Source: Nitrospira sp. (GTDB lineage Bacteria; Nitrospirota; Nitrospiria; Nitrospirales; Nitrospiraceae). Taken from it: a DNA stretch of 58,418 nt. The translations under genes were made by a program, and so were the position numbers. Positions 41,933 to 53,030 of the stretch are shown piece after piece (within the stretch, counting starts at the first letter, position 1; each line of letters begins with the position of its first letter). Location: NCBI GenBank assembly GCA_018242765.1, contig JAFEBH010000019.1:1-58418 (forward strand), given 5' to 3'. The notes beneath the pieces are model-generated. The model saw nothing but the letters and a program-made list of their open reading frames with translations, was not told the origin of the DNA and made no database searches.

Positions 41933-42220
41933 TTACCTTGGTACGGCCCAGAAGCCTATTGCGCCGTCTGGAAACTGATCAAGAAATCGGTCGGGCTTGG
42001 CTTGATCGTCTAGGTTCTTGCGACGTGGGGCAGCGACACTCTCAATAGAAGATTCAGGGGAAAGATTGTGGTCGCGCCGCAGTACCTGGACTTCCTTAAC
42101 TATTACTCTCCGATCAGTAAAGGCCCTGGGAGATTCGGAAAGGTCCCAATCAGACACAAATCTGGCCCTCAGGATCGGGGAAAGAATTTGAGCGAATGCG
42201 ATCGCTTGAGCGAAGGTCAA
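41933..42220 (-). CDS. Hypothetical protein, possible first cassette gene
   Basis: This 95-residue frame starts MTFAQAIAFAQILSPILRAR and ends IGFWAVPR. A hydrophobic N-terminal helix is followed by a charged region. No family was recognised and the start signal is weak. A CGCTAAC box (R''-like) follows shortly after its stop, in line with the layout of the neighbouring cassette-like units. It could equally be a chance frame. Confidence 0.35.
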   Translation of the reverse strand: MTFAQAIAFAQILSPILRARFVSDWDLSESPRAFTDRRVIVKEVQVLRRDHNLSPESSIESVAAPRRKNLDDQAKPDRFLDQFPDGAIGFWAVPR

Positions 42221-42343
42221 GCGACGGTTCGTCGTTCCGCATAAGCCACGTCTTCGTGAAAAGGGATCATCACATTGGACAAGAGATGCGTCTGATGTCT
42301 GCGCATGAGAAAAGCATACATGGGGATCGCTTGTTGACCGCGA

Positions 42344-42985
42344 TCAGGCCCCGGTGGCAGACGAGTCCTCTTTCTTAAGCTTCAGCGTTTGCTCAAGCTT
42401 TGAGTCCGTGTCGAGCAACTTCACCGAGGTTGCCTCAATTAGAACCACCTGGAACTTTCCATCAAGCGTCTCACCCTCCTGCAGGATATAGAGTTCTCGG
42501 CCTTTGCCCAGAAACGCCTTCTGCACGCCGTTCTGATTGACGTAGCCCAGATACCGGTACTGGGCCATCTGCTCTCGGAGTTGTTGGAGTCGCAGCGCCT
42601 CCTGTTGCTTGGCGAGTTCTTCCGGCGAGGGAGGAGGCGGAGTCACGGGAGCCGGCGGGGTGGCTGGCACCTCAGCCACCATCGCCGGCGGCTTTCTCTT
42701 CCGGGCCGCGATCCTAGCCTCCGTGTTCTGCGGGTGCGACACCGTAGTGCCCGCAAAGAGATTCCTGGTGGGGGTGACGGGCAGATCCCGGACCGGCGGT
42801 TTGAGCGAGCGAACCTCCCAGCGATCGGTTGTCCCGTTTGCTGACTTCGTCCGGGCCACCGATCCTGACGTATATGTGAGCGGCACTTCTTGCTGGGACT
42901 GAACCGTCAGCACATTGACATACACCATGGCCACCCACACCGCGAGTAACCCGCTGAACCCCATCCATTTCTTGCGAGCTGTCAT
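42344..42985 (-). CDS. pilP: PilP/GspC-like periplasmic linker protein
   Basis: This protein of about 213 residues has one N-terminal membrane helix (about 8-29), a Pro-rich linker (about 95-125) and a small C-terminal domain: YRYLGYVNQNGVQKAFLGKG then ELYILQEGETLDGKFQVVLI. This layout is that of PilP or the homology region of GspC, which connect the inner-membrane PilN/PilO ring to the secretin. GTG 43003 overlaps the pilO stop and is an alternative start. It is the last gene of the operon. Confidence 0.72.
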   Translation of the reverse strand: MTARKKWMGFSGLLAVWVAMVYVNVLTVQSQQEVPLTYTSGSVARTKSANGTTDRWEVRSLKPPVRDLPVTPTRNLFAGTTVSHPQNTEARIAARKRKPPAMVAEVPATPPAPVTPPPPSPEELAKQQEALRLQQLREQMAQYRYLGYVNQNGVQKAFLGKGRELYILQEGETLDGKFQVVLIEATSVKLLDTDSKLEQTLKLKKEDSSATGA

Positions 42986-42999
42986 CGGTTCCGCCTCGA

Positions 43000-43581
43000 T
43001 CACACCGCCTCGTGCCGGAGATAGGTGGTCACTGTGATATTCACGACCACTCGTGTGGCCGCCGTCTCTCGCATGTGTTCTCCTGCCACATCCAAACTCT
43101 CGATGACCAGATAACGCTCGGCCGTTTCCAAGCGATGCACAAATCGATAGATCGCCGCATAATCCCCCGTGGCTCGGAATGCCATCGTAGCCTTGACGAG
43201 CTGAGGCCCGTCCTTCTTCTGCATGTCATAGCTCATGCCTGGAATCGTGACCTGTTCGCGTTTGGCCAGTTCCGAGACGGCCAGCGCCAACGATGAAAAT
43301 TCTGCGCGCGTCGGCAACGCAGCGCGCTCGGTCTCCAGCTGTCGCTGCGCCGCTCGCACTTGCACCTGTTGGGCTCTGGTCTGCTGCAACGCCGTCTGGA
43401 CCTGCTTCGCCGAGTGGTACGCCCGCTCGATGGCGTCCAGACGCGCTTCAGCCGGCTTCAATCCGTAGACATAGCTCACGACGGCGACGGCGACGGAAAG
43501 CCCGGTGAGGACCGTGAGCGGCAAGAGCCGCCGCAAGGCCGCCTTTGGCACGGTGACGACGGGGAAACTAGGAAACCTCAT
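43000..43581 (-). CDS. pilO: PilO-like assembly protein
   Basis: This protein of about 193 residues has a single N-terminal membrane helix (about 17-40, LTVLTGLSVAVAVVSYVYGL). A coiled coil (AIERAYHSAKQVQTALQQTR) and a ferredoxin-like C-terminal domain follow (MAFRATGDYAAIYRFVHRLE, LDVAG..). PilO dimerises with PilN to form the inner-membrane alignment complex. GAGG precedes ATG 43581, which overlaps the pilN end by 14 bp. Confidence 0.8.
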   Translation of the reverse strand: MRFPSFPVVTVPKAALRRLLPLTVLTGLSVAVAVVSYVYGLKPAEARLDAIERAYHSAKQVQTALQQTRAQQVQVRAAQRQLETERAALPTRAEFSSLALAVSELAKREQVTIPGMSYDMQKKDGPQLVKATMAFRATGDYAAIYRFVHRLETAERYLVIESLDVAGEHMRETAATRVVVNITVTTYLRHEAV

Positions 43582-44230
43582 GCGAACCTCTTTTCCCACC
43601 CATCCCGCGATACTGCACGGTCACCGAGAAGTCCACGCCCGAGCTGTCCCGTACACCTCTCCCGGCGGAACCGGAAGACTCGCTGAGGTCATGGCGATGG
43701 AGGACCGGGTCGTGAAAGCCGGCGTGGGCCTGCAATGCGGAGAGGAGCCGCTGTAACGTGTCCATACCGGTCACATGGCCAGTGATCGTGAGGGCGGAGG
43801 TATTCCCATCCCGCTGAATACGGCTGACCGAGATGCCACTCGGCAGGGCCTCTTCCAAGTCAGCCAGCAACTGCGTCCACGAAAAGTCCCGCTTCTCGGC
43901 CAGCTGATTCACCACGCGAATCTCCTGCTGGATCCCCGCCACCTGCGCAGCGGAGAGCGTGAGCTGGTCCCGTTCCAGTTGTGCGGTAAATGCTTGATTG
44001 AGCGCCGTCGTCCGCTCCCCGGCTTCGGCGTACCGAGTCGCGTCGTCGTCGATGGCCTGTCTCGTCATCCACATCATCGCCGTGAGCAGGCTGGAGCCAA
44101 GGAGGAGACCAGCCAGTCCCCATTGAACGCCGCGCAGCACGGGCAGACAGCCCGGCGCAATGGAAAGCGAACGGGATGGCACGCCCACGCGTGGAGCAAA
44201 ACGGAAGGTCGCTGTAAACAAGTGCCTCAT
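43568..44230 (-). CDS. pilN: PilN-like assembly protein
   Basis: This protein of about 220 residues has a short cytoplasmic N-terminus, one membrane helix (about 36-53, GLAGLLLGSSLLTAMMW) and a coiled coil. A PilN-type ferredoxin-like domain follows (WTQLLADLEEALPSGISVSR, ALTITGHVTGMDTLQRLLSA). PilN binds PilM through its N-terminus. ATG 44230 lies 7 bp after the pilM stop; the longer upstream frame overlaps pilM. Confidence 0.78.
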   Translation of the reverse strand: MRHLFTATFRFAPRVGVPSRSLSIAPGCLPVLRGVQWGLAGLLLGSSLLTAMMWMTRQAIDDDATRYAEAGERTTALNQAFTAQLERDQLTLSAAQVAGIQQEIRVVNQLAEKRDFSWTQLLADLEEALPSGISVSRIQRDGNTSALTITGHVTGMDTLQRLLSALQAHAGFHDPVLHRHDLSESSGSAGRGVRDSSGVDFSVTVQYRGMGGKRGSHEVS

Positions 44231-44237
44231 CGTCGTG

Positions 44238-45203
44238 TCAGGCCGCCAACAGCGCGGCCACGACTCCCAACGGAGCCGGCTCGGGAACGGCCACCGCACT
44301 CACTACCGATACCGTCGTCCACCCTGCACGCGTCACCGGGACCGTCCAGTGAGGATCCTCGGAGAGCATCCAGACATCCGTTGCGTCCCGCGCCGACCAG
44401 GACTCATCCCCGGATGGACCTTCTTCAACTAAGTACAGCGGGGTCACGCGAGCCCGATCAGGATGCTGAGGCGGGTCATCCTGGGAAAAATAACGCAACG
44501 TCTGGAGCAACGCGGTCTTGAGATCACCCGTCGTCGGCCGGATCGGCTTGACACGCAGACGAACGGGCCGCCCCTCCTGAAGAGCGAGCACGATCAACGC
44601 CTCAGCCGTTCGATGGGCGACGTAGAGGTGGGCCTCCGTGGGAAAGACCGACCGGGCCAGATGCAGGAGATGGAACGTCGACCATCCCATGGTCACAGGC
44701 AGCAGGTGCGCCGCCTCACAGACATGATGGTACTGATCCAGAATAATCTGCCGAATCGCCACCACCAGAACCGACACCGCCCTCGCGGGAGGGTCTCCCT
44801 GAGGACTACAATGCCAGCGCAGCGTCAGATCCGGCGCCGTGAGGTGTTCCTCTTGACGAAGTCGCCAGCGCAGCAGCGCCTCTTGTTCCGTACGAGCCGC
44901 GGGGAACGTTTCAAAATGCAAGAGCGCCGGCGTTCCGCAGGCCATCGGAAGATCGATCGCCACCGTTCGATCGCGTACCCCTTCCAGGAGCGCGTCGACT
45001 TCCTTGGCGACCGCAGCGGGATCAGCCATATTCGGTGTCGTCGAAGAGGGAACCAGCAGGCCGGCCTGGAACGCTCGGCTCGCCACACGCACCACGATTG
45101 GAGGCTGTCTCCACCGACGACGGACTTCGATGAGATCAAGCCCGTGAGCCCGGAAGCTGAGGCCGAGCCGTGGGCGATGAATGGGAAAGAGGGAGCGAAT
45201 CAT
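44238..45203 (-). CDS. pilM: PilM/GspL-like actin-fold protein
   Basis: This 321-residue cytoplasmic protein has the PilM pattern: an early RLGLSFRAHGLDLIEVRRRW, then ALLRWRLRQEEHLTAPDLTL and LYVAHRTAEALIVLALQEGR in the second subdomain. PilM couples the ATPase to the PilN/PilO ring. It ends in a hydrophobic Ala/Val-rich tail. It lies 3 bp from the ATPase gene, so the two are surely co-transcribed. Confidence 0.78.
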   Translation of the reverse strand: MIRSLFPIHRPRLGLSFRAHGLDLIEVRRRWRQPPIVVRVASRAFQAGLLVPSSTTPNMADPAAVAKEVDALLEGVRDRTVAIDLPMACGTPALLHFETFPAARTEQEALLRWRLRQEEHLTAPDLTLRWHCSPQGDPPARAVSVLVVAIRQIILDQYHHVCEAAHLLPVTMGWSTFHLLHLARSVFPTEAHLYVAHRTAEALIVLALQEGRPVRLRVKPIRPTTGDLKTALLQTLRYFSQDDPPQHPDRARVTPLYLVEEGPSGDESWSARDATDVWMLSEDPHWTVPVTRAGWTTVSVVSAVAVPEPAPLGVVAALLAA

Positions 45204-45206
45204 GCC

Positions 45207-46910
<1,704 letters not shown>

Positions 46911-46922
46911 AGTCCGGTGCGT

Positions 46923-47705
46923 TTATGGAAGCCGGAGCACGTCACCGACCATGAGGGCATCGCCGACTCGACCATTGACCCTACGCAACGCCTTGATGGT
47001 TGTGTGATGCTTCCGAGCTAACGTCCACCAACTCTCACCCGGTTGCACCGTGATCCACGAGGGTCGCGGCCGCTGGTCGTCCTCGCCAAGACGATGCACC
47101 GCCGGGATCATGCCGTGGGTCTTCTCATGGTTCCAGGCAGAAGCGGGGCGACGGACACTGAGTGCCGGCTGGCTCGAAAGGGCTGCGGCCATCAGGTCAC
47201 CTGATGACGCTGCTGCAGCCGGCGGCGGACGACTGATCTGGGCCATCGCTGCCTTGATGGTCCCCAGTTCCTGGCTCAGTGACGCCACCGTGTGGTGCAA
47301 CGCCGTCAGATCATGTTCCTTGTCACTCGTTGGCACGGAGGCCTGGACCGGTCGTTCATGTTCCATCTTCATCGCCGTTAGTTCACGGTCACGGGTATCA
47401 AGAGCTCGCTTCGCCTCCACGAGCGCCTGATGCGACTCCCCGTTCTCCTGTCGCAACTGGACCACGGAGGTGCGCAGGTCATGGAGCTCCGCCTCCTGCT
47501 TCGCGGCAGCGATGCGAGTCGCGGCCAGCTCGGCTCGGAGCGCGGTCAATTCCTTCTCACGCTCCTGCATCAACTGCAGCGCGCGCTCCGCCTCGTGGAT
47601 GCCATGGAGCACCGGCACCTCTGACGCGGTGGCACATCCCCCGAGCGTCGCGCCCATCAGCACGATTCGCAGAGCCACGTGAGTCTGTGTTCCACCGGTC
47701 CGCAT
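46923..47705 (-). CDS. LysM-domain lipoprotein with coiled coil
   Basis: This 260-residue protein has a lipoprotein signal (lipobox LGGC) and a long coiled coil (about 30-150, Gln/Glu/Leu-rich). A Pro/Ala linker and a C-terminal LysM domain follow (ITVQPGESWWTLARKHHTTI then VGDALMVGDVLRLP). LysM binds peptidoglycan, so the protein could tether the secretin or pilus machinery to the cell wall, a FimV-like role. It lies between the ATPase and pseudopilin genes, 3 bp from the latter. Confidence 0.85.
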   Translation of the reverse strand: MRTGGTQTHVALRIVLMGATLGGCATASEVPVLHGIHEAERALQLMQEREKELTALRAELAATRIAAAKQEAELHDLRTSVVQLRQENGESHQALVEAKRALDTRDRELTAMKMEHERPVQASVPTSDKEHDLTALHHTVASLSQELGTIKAAMAQISRPPPAAAASSGDLMAAALSSQPALSVRRPASAWNHEKTHGMIPAVHRLGEDDQRPRPSWITVQPGESWWTLARKHHTTIKALRRVNGRVGDALMVGDVLRLP

Positions 47706-47708
47706 GGG

Positions 47709-48131
47709 CTACCACTCGTTATAAGGCTTGCCGTCGATGATGGACACGAATGGACTTCCACTGTGCACGTCGAAGATCCCGCTCTCGACGGAGTCCTGGA
47801 TTGCCTGCCACGTAGTGGTGGATCCCGTGAGCGGATCGGTCGGTACGGACCGAAGATATCCAGCTGTGACCAGATCAGTCAGGGCTGACGGATACGTACC
47901 TTTATCGGCTCGGTATTTGTCGATCACATCGCGCAAGGTAAACAGGGTGTGTTTGAGCGCCGTCTCCCGTGCCTTGATGACACTCTGCTGATAGTTTGGC
48001 ACCGCCAAGGTCGCCAGAATCCCGACGATCGTCACAACGCTCATGAGCTCCACCAAGGTGAATCCCGCCGCGCTCGTCAACACGGCCTGATGCGATACAG
48101 GCCCGCCCGCCCGTTCGACCTTACTGCACAT
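47709..48131 (-). CDS. gspG: GspG-like major pseudopilin
   Basis: This 140-residue prepilin has a 22-23 residue leader ending in Gly before FTLVELMSVVTIVGILATLA, the class III cleavage site with Glu at +5. The globular part has the GspG pattern ALKHTLFTLRDVIDKYRADK, GTYPSALTDLVTAGYLRSVP and DPLTGSTTTW. A prepilin peptidase must be supplied from elsewhere. The start overlaps the secretin end by 11 bp. Confidence 0.88.
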   Translation of the reverse strand: MCSKVERAGGPVSHQAVLTSAAGFTLVELMSVVTIVGILATLAVPNYQQSVIKARETALKHTLFTLRDVIDKYRADKGTYPSALTDLVTAGYLRSVPTDPLTGSTTTWQAIQDSVESGIFDVHSGSPFVSIIDGKPYNEW

Positions 48132-50619
48132 GAATCACCGCCCGCTGAGTACTGACCGGCTCCGCTGCATCATGTGAAGAAGTAGCCAGCGTTAACGTCG
48201 CGTCACCCCTGCTCTTCCCTCGGAAGAAGACCAACGCCAGCACTCGACTCCCTGTTTCGCTCGTGCTCGGTCGCCGCACCGTGAGGATCACTTGTCCGTC
48301 CATCGCACGAGCGGAAATCGCCGCTGCGCCTGGCTCCACTCGACGGTATTCCACCAGCTTCGGATCATAGGCGACCGTCACCAGTGATTCCGATAGGGAC
48401 TCAAGTGCCATGGTCGAGAGATCCACACGAAACTCCTGGCCTACCATGGCCGATATATCTGAGGTGTTAAAGGTAATCAGCCCTGGAGCACGCTCAACGC
48501 GCTCAGATGACGATACAGAACCCTTCGTTTCATTCGATGACGTGGTTGAGCCTGCGACTCCCAGCCCCAGTATTGATGCCATTGGGGCAGGCGGCATGCC
48601 TATTCGTGTGGCTGTGGCGGGAGATACTGTCTCACCACTAGCTGGCGGATCCACCATCGTTTTGAGCGTCGTTGATTCCTGATCAATCGACGTCACCGGT
48701 GGTCCGACTTCCGTCGATGCTGGCGCCCTCAATGAGGAAGGCTGCTGTACCTCCACGCCCCCTGGAGCGGCAGCGGACGAGTGGATATGTTGTATTTGAG
48801 ATACGGCCCGTGCACGCGGAGCATAGAGTTGGGTGGTGGCATAATTCTGATCGGTGCCCGACCAAAAGGCCTGGTTCGCGATTGGAGGCGTGGTCAAGCT
48901 GCGAACGATCCGAGGCGTAATGGTCAACACCACTTCCGTTTCGACCCGATCCACCGTGGTCGCCGTCAGGAGCTCCCCGAGGTATGGAATGTCGCCAAGG
49001 ATAGGGACCGTCGAGCGGTTTTTGCGATCCTCTCCCTGAATGAGTCCGCCTAGCACGACCGTTTCGTCGTTCCTCATCATGAGGAAGGTCTCCGCTGCAC
49101 GTGTGCCAAATTTAAACTGCTTTATTTCCGGACTCGCCTGCAAGATGACTTGATCGCCCAGCCGCGTCACTTCGATCTTCAGCTTCATCGCGATCTCATC
49201 CAGTGCGTTGATTGACGGTTCCACCGTCAGCTTGACCCCGACATCCTTGTACTCGATCGAGGTGACGGTGGACGTGGTCGGAACGGCGCCGGTCGCCGCC
49301 TGTCCGGGCAACACATTGGTCGTGGATAACAGAATCGGCTGCTTGTCACCCACACTGATCGCCGCGGCCTTGTTGTTCAGCACCCGAAGCTTAGGGGAGG
49401 CCAATGTCCTCGCGTCGGACTGTTGCTTGAAGAAATCAGTCAGCATGCTGGCAGGAAGTGTGAAGAGATAGCTCTGCGGGTTCAGGGCCATCAGCTGGTT
49501 CAGGTTGAACGTGGTGGGTGCTGTGGAAATGCCGCCCGTCCCATTCGTGATCCCGAATCCCAGTTGCTTGGCAAAGTTAATCCCATATTTCATGCTTTTG
49601 GTACGATTGACCTCCAACACTTCCACATCCAGTTCAACCTCAGGCTCACGTTGATCGATGGCGAACAAGAGCTTCTCGGCCAGATGGAGTTTGGCCGGCT
49701 CATCGCGGATCACGATGGCATTGACCTTGTCATCGACATGGATCTTTTTACTGTCGAGCATCGTCCGGACCAAATTGACGGCATCCTTCGCCTTCGCATT
49801 CGCCAGGTAATAGGTCCGCATCATCAGATCTTGATACTGGGCCTGCTTCTGAGTGCTGTTGGGCATGACCAGAATCGTATCCGGGGCGACCCGTTGCGCA
49901 ACCAGCCCGTTGGTGTTCAAGATCAGATGCAGCGCTTCATCGAACGGCAGATCCTTGATGAAGATCGTGATGGGATCGTCACGCACCTCCTTGTCGAAGA
50001 GGACATTGACGCCGGCCGTTCGGGCCAGGATTTCAAACACCTCTTTTAGCTTAGCCTCCTGAAAGCGAAGTGTGAGGGGTTCATCCGAGTGGCCGAACGT
50101 CTTCGCCGCCCGCTGTTGTTTCGTGAGCTCCGTGATGCCGTCCAACGCGGCCGTTTGAGTTGGGTCAAGCTCCACCGCCCGTTCCAAAGCCGTGAGCGCT
50201 TCTTCTACACGCCCGAGATTCTGCAGTTTTTTGGCAGCCTGAAGCTGTTCCTGGCTCTCCTTCAGTCGGAGCGTATCGGCGATCATTGCATGGTACTCGG
50301 CCTTGGAGGGGTCGAACCCGAGGGCGATCTTAAACTCCTGGAGCGCCTCCGGCAGCCGATGGTTCTCAAACGCCAGTTTGCCGAGGGCATAGTGGTCTGC
50401 CGCGGCAGCGGTCTTCGCCTGGTCAAGCTGCCGTTGAATCTTCTCATCAAACGGCGCTTTGCGCTGCGCGTCTTGATAGGCCACTACCGCCTGATCCCAC
50501 TTGCCTTCACCAGCTAAACGGTTGGCTTGCTTGAGCTCAGGAGACACACAGCCGGCCAGGGTCCCTAATACCACCAGCCCAATGCCGACTGTTTTGGAGT
50601 GCTGCATAGTGTATTTCAT
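48121..50619 (-). CDS. gspD: TPR-secretin-cohesin outer-membrane channel protein
   Basis: This protein of about 832 residues has four parts. They are a lipoprotein signal (lipobox LAGC), TPR-like repeats to about 165, an STN/N-domain region (LTLRFQEAKLKEVFEILART) with the secretin domain (VASPKLRVLNNKAA-like, VPILGDIPYLGELL), and a C-terminal extension. The extension has a Ser/Pro-rich linker and a cohesin-like beta domain (ISAMVGQEFRVDLSTMALES). Secretin proteins form the outer-membrane pore. The TPR and cohesin parts suggest built-in pilotin-like and docking functions. ATG 50619 begins the signal sequence; the longer frame upstream lacks support. Confidence 0.93.
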   Translation of the reverse strand: MKYTMQHSKTVGIGLVVLGTLAGCVSPELKQANRLAGEGKWDQAVVAYQDAQRKAPFDEKIQRQLDQAKTAAAADHYALGKLAFENHRLPEALQEFKIALGFDPSKAEYHAMIADTLRLKESQEQLQAAKKLQNLGRVEEALTALERAVELDPTQTAALDGITELTKQQRAAKTFGHSDEPLTLRFQEAKLKEVFEILARTAGVNVLFDKEVRDDPITIFIKDLPFDEALHLILNTNGLVAQRVAPDTILVMPNSTQKQAQYQDLMMRTYYLANAKAKDAVNLVRTMLDSKKIHVDDKVNAIVIRDEPAKLHLAEKLLFAIDQREPEVELDVEVLEVNRTKSMKYGINFAKQLGFGITNGTGGISTAPTTFNLNQLMALNPQSYLFTLPASMLTDFFKQQSDARTLASPKLRVLNNKAAAISVGDKQPILLSTTNVLPGQAATGAVPTTSTVTSIEYKDVGVKLTVEPSINALDEIAMKLKIEVTRLGDQVILQASPEIKQFKFGTRAAETFLMMRNDETVVLGGLIQGEDRKNRSTVPILGDIPYLGELLTATTVDRVETEVVLTITPRIVRSLTTPPIANQAFWSGTDQNYATTQLYAPRARAVSQIQHIHSSAAAPGGVEVQQPSSLRAPASTEVGPPVTSIDQESTTLKTMVDPPASGETVSPATATRIGMPPAPMASILGLGVAGSTTSSNETKGSVSSSERVERAPGLITFNTSDISAMVGQEFRVDLSTMALESLSESLVTVAYDPKLVEYRRVEPGAAAISARAMDGQVILTVRRPSTSETGSRVLALVFFRGKSRGDATLTLATSSHDAAEPVSTQRAVIHVQ

Positions 50620-50721
50620 GATGTGGTTGGCTGGTGTCAGGACGTCCAAGGCTGACCGGTCCCCTTCCCACAGGTCCCACAGAGGCTGCTGCGTACCAGA
50701 CCAGTTCATCATGGATACCAT

Positions 50722-51035
50722 CGAGTTGACACACGAAGCCGTATGGAACCTCTATCGGTAAAACCATGAGAAACCTGACTCCGGCATCAATCCGCATCAT
50801 TCATCATAGTTTTTCACGAAACTGGGGAGACGCCATGTGAGACGGGCACGTGGCGCAAGAGGGATCAAGACATACTTGAAACAGTATGTCGCGGTCAGGA
50901 GGAGCGAGCCTGCCCGCCTCCCCATAGCGAAACCGCGGGCAGCCATGTCGCAGTGACGTATCGGCGGTTGCAGTAGCAGGCGTCAAGAGCCAGCGATTTC
51001 TGGCCACAGTTCCGGTGCGATCGTGCTACTGACTT
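50722..51035. other. Intergenic stretch before the IS remnant
   Basis: About 310 bases, presumably including the promoter of the minus-strand secretin operon. No confident promoter, gene or RNA was recognised. Confidence 0.4.
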
Positions 51036-51545
51036 GGGCTCGAGGGCTATCTGCGCACCTTGGCCCACTTGACCACCGAGATTCGTCAGGTCGCCTCCAC
51101 CATTGAGAGCCAGGCTGCGGCCGACCCGCAGGCTCAATTGCTGCAAACGGTGCCGGGCATCGGCGCCTACTCGGCGTTGCTCATTATGAGTGAGATCGGG
51201 GACATTCAGCGATTTCCCGACAGTCGCCGGCTCTGCTCGCATGCCAGACTCGTGCCGTCCGTGCATGCGTCGGGTGGAAAGACCCGCTTGGGGCGGCTGC
51301 CGAAGCAAGGTTCGTCGTGGCTCCGGTGGATTCTGGTGGAGCTCTCTGTGCACGCGATCAACGGTGCGCCTCAGTTCCGCTCGCTGTACTACCGAGTCGC
51401 GAAAAAACATGGCGCGAATACGGGGCGAGTTGCGGCGGCACGAGCGATGTTGAAGGAGATCTATGCGATGTTGACGAAGCAGGAGCCGTTTCGTCCGATC
51501 GCGAAGGGGTTCCCCGGTCAGCGCCCTGGGGTCATGGTCCACTGA
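51036..51545 (+). pseudogene. Truncated IS110-family transposase
   Basis: The frame (GYLRTLAHLTTEIRQVASTI ... PGVMVH-stop) contains the C-terminal transposase_20 domain of IS110/IS116 elements: LLQTVPGIGAYSALLIMSEI, then RLCSHARLVPSVHASGGKTR and KQGSSWLRWILVELS. The N-terminal DEDD RuvC-like half is absent, so it is inactive. About 170 bp after the stop resemble the non-coding end of such elements, including CCCCTTGACAG at about 51685. Confidence 0.85.
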
Positions 51546-51864
51546 GGAATGCCTCCGTGAGGCCCCGAGACTTGATTGCGCGACCGGGTCCCATTACATT
51601 TTGGGCCATGAGCCCGCTCAGGTGACTGACTTGTCGTCCACAGAGACGCGCAAGGACCCGGATTGTCGATGGTTGAGTTCGCCCCTTGACAGCCGTTTTC
51701 ATAGGTGACCCATATTGCGTTGGATTGAAGCCGAGCGAGAGTAGAACTCCCGAAACAATCTCGCCTCGATAGATCCTATCCGTCAGTTTCCGCTGAAATC
51801 CCAAATATCCTGAGCCAAACGGTTCAAGTTCACGACTGTTGGATGAACCTCTAGCACATACACA
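51546..51864. other. Probable IS110 right end and unassigned sequence
   Basis: The first part is likely the non-coding tail of the IS110 relic. The rest, up to the putative immunity gene, holds only short minus-strand frames without start signals. Confidence 0.4.
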
Positions 51865-52284
51865 TTAGCCCTCTTCTTGTTCGTCGATTGATCCTTCATA
51901 ACAGGATATTGAAAAATCAATGCTCAACTTAGCCAGTTTCTGAAGAAATGATGCATCAAATGCTAAATTGCACTGATCCTGCCACGTTACATTCAAATCT
52001 AATTCAATTGACGTGGCGCCGCATGAGCGCAAGCTGTCAATATGTAGACTCAAAACATCTACGATCCATTGCTCCGGCAATATTAGCCCAGGTTTTGTTT
52101 GACTATTAAATGGTGCTTCCAGTACTGCACGACCATAGGGAATCGGTTGACCACGATACCGACCAACGTTCCCTATTTCGCCTGGTTCGTTCTTTCTGGC
52201 AAAGTACAGATCTGTTTTCTTCTCTGCCAGATAAGGCGAAAAAGTCTCACCTGAGATCCAACAGCTTGCACGGATCAGTACCAT
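51865..52284 (-). CDS. Putative immunity protein for the orphan RHS toxin tip
   Basis: This 139-residue protein starts MVLIRASCWISGETFSPYLA and contains PIPYGRAVLEAPFNSQ, WIVDVLSLHIDSLRSCGATS and an acidic end (EGSIDEQEEG). The pattern resembles DUF4279-type immunity proteins, though weakly. It begins 2 bp after the stop of the orphan RHS C-terminal piece, the classic toxin-immunity arrangement. It is more AT-rich than nearby genes. Function is inferred from position. Confidence 0.6.
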   Translation of the reverse strand: MVLIRASCWISGETFSPYLAEKKTDLYFARKNEPGEIGNVGRYRGQPIPYGRAVLEAPFNSQTKPGLILPEQWIVDVLSLHIDSLRSCGATSIELDLNVTWQDQCNLAFDASFLQKLAKLSIDFSISCYEGSIDEQEEG

Positions 52285-52286
52285 AA

Positions 52287-53030
52287 CTATTCTCCTAGTT
52301 GTCCATACGTCGTAATGGGTACATCTGTTTGAACGGTTCTTCCTGTGATGCGATCTTTAAATGCAATATTTCCTGCTCTATCTACACCGATATCAGGATT
52401 TTTCATACCATGAAGGTCTTTTAGATCGACTGTCATCGACTTCTTTATAGCGTGTACCTCTTTCTCCGCCACACCGAGTTGTTGTGCGAGTCCGTTTAGC
52501 GATGGAAACTTTACATTACCTAGCACTTTAGATCCCTTCAGCTGACCCAACGCTGCGGCCGTGAGAGATTCGAACCGCGATTGTGGTTTCAACGTCAATG
52601 GATCGTGTCCGATGACTAGTCCTGCAATGCTACGCCCCAAGGCCATAACAGGATTGATAGCTGTTGCGATCTCCCCCACTACACTGGGCTCGGCCATCTC
52701 CAAACCCCTGTTGGGTCCAGTCCCAGCCAGAGAATGAGACAGCCGGGCGGGTAGCGGTGACCGTGACTTCCGGGACGTCGAGGACGTCCGCACCGAATGG
52801 CGAGCTGTTGAAGAGCGTTCCACCCACAATGAGGCCGAGTCCAACTCGGTCTCCGCCGACGCCGTCGAGGGCCCAGGAGCAGGAGAAACAGGTGGGGTAT
52901 ACGGACTGGAGAAGGTGTACGGCTCCCGCCCGAAGAACGTGTCCTGGTCTGTTCTCCAACCGGTCATAGCGGCAGAACAGCGGTGGTGCACGAAGCCCTG
53001 GGTGCCGGGATGGCGTGCGACAGGATCCAC
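52287..53030 (-). pseudogene. Orphan RHS C-terminal toxin fragment with two frameshifts
   Basis: The minus strand carries the same landmarks as the tip of the intact RHS gene. In frame 1 it reads WRTDQDTFFGRE. A second frame then gives DVLDVPEVTVTATRPAVSFS and GWDWTQQGF. The first frame returns with EMAEPSVVGEIATAIN and a unique tip (GQLKGSKVLGNVKFPSLNGL, MKNPDIGVDRAGNIAFKDRI). The two shifts (near 52.88 and 52.70 kb) compensate, so a 248-codon frame stays open. The upstream RHS core is missing. The tip differs from that of the intact gene, as expected for a displaced RHS-CT. Its toxin class is not recognised. Confidence 0.7.
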
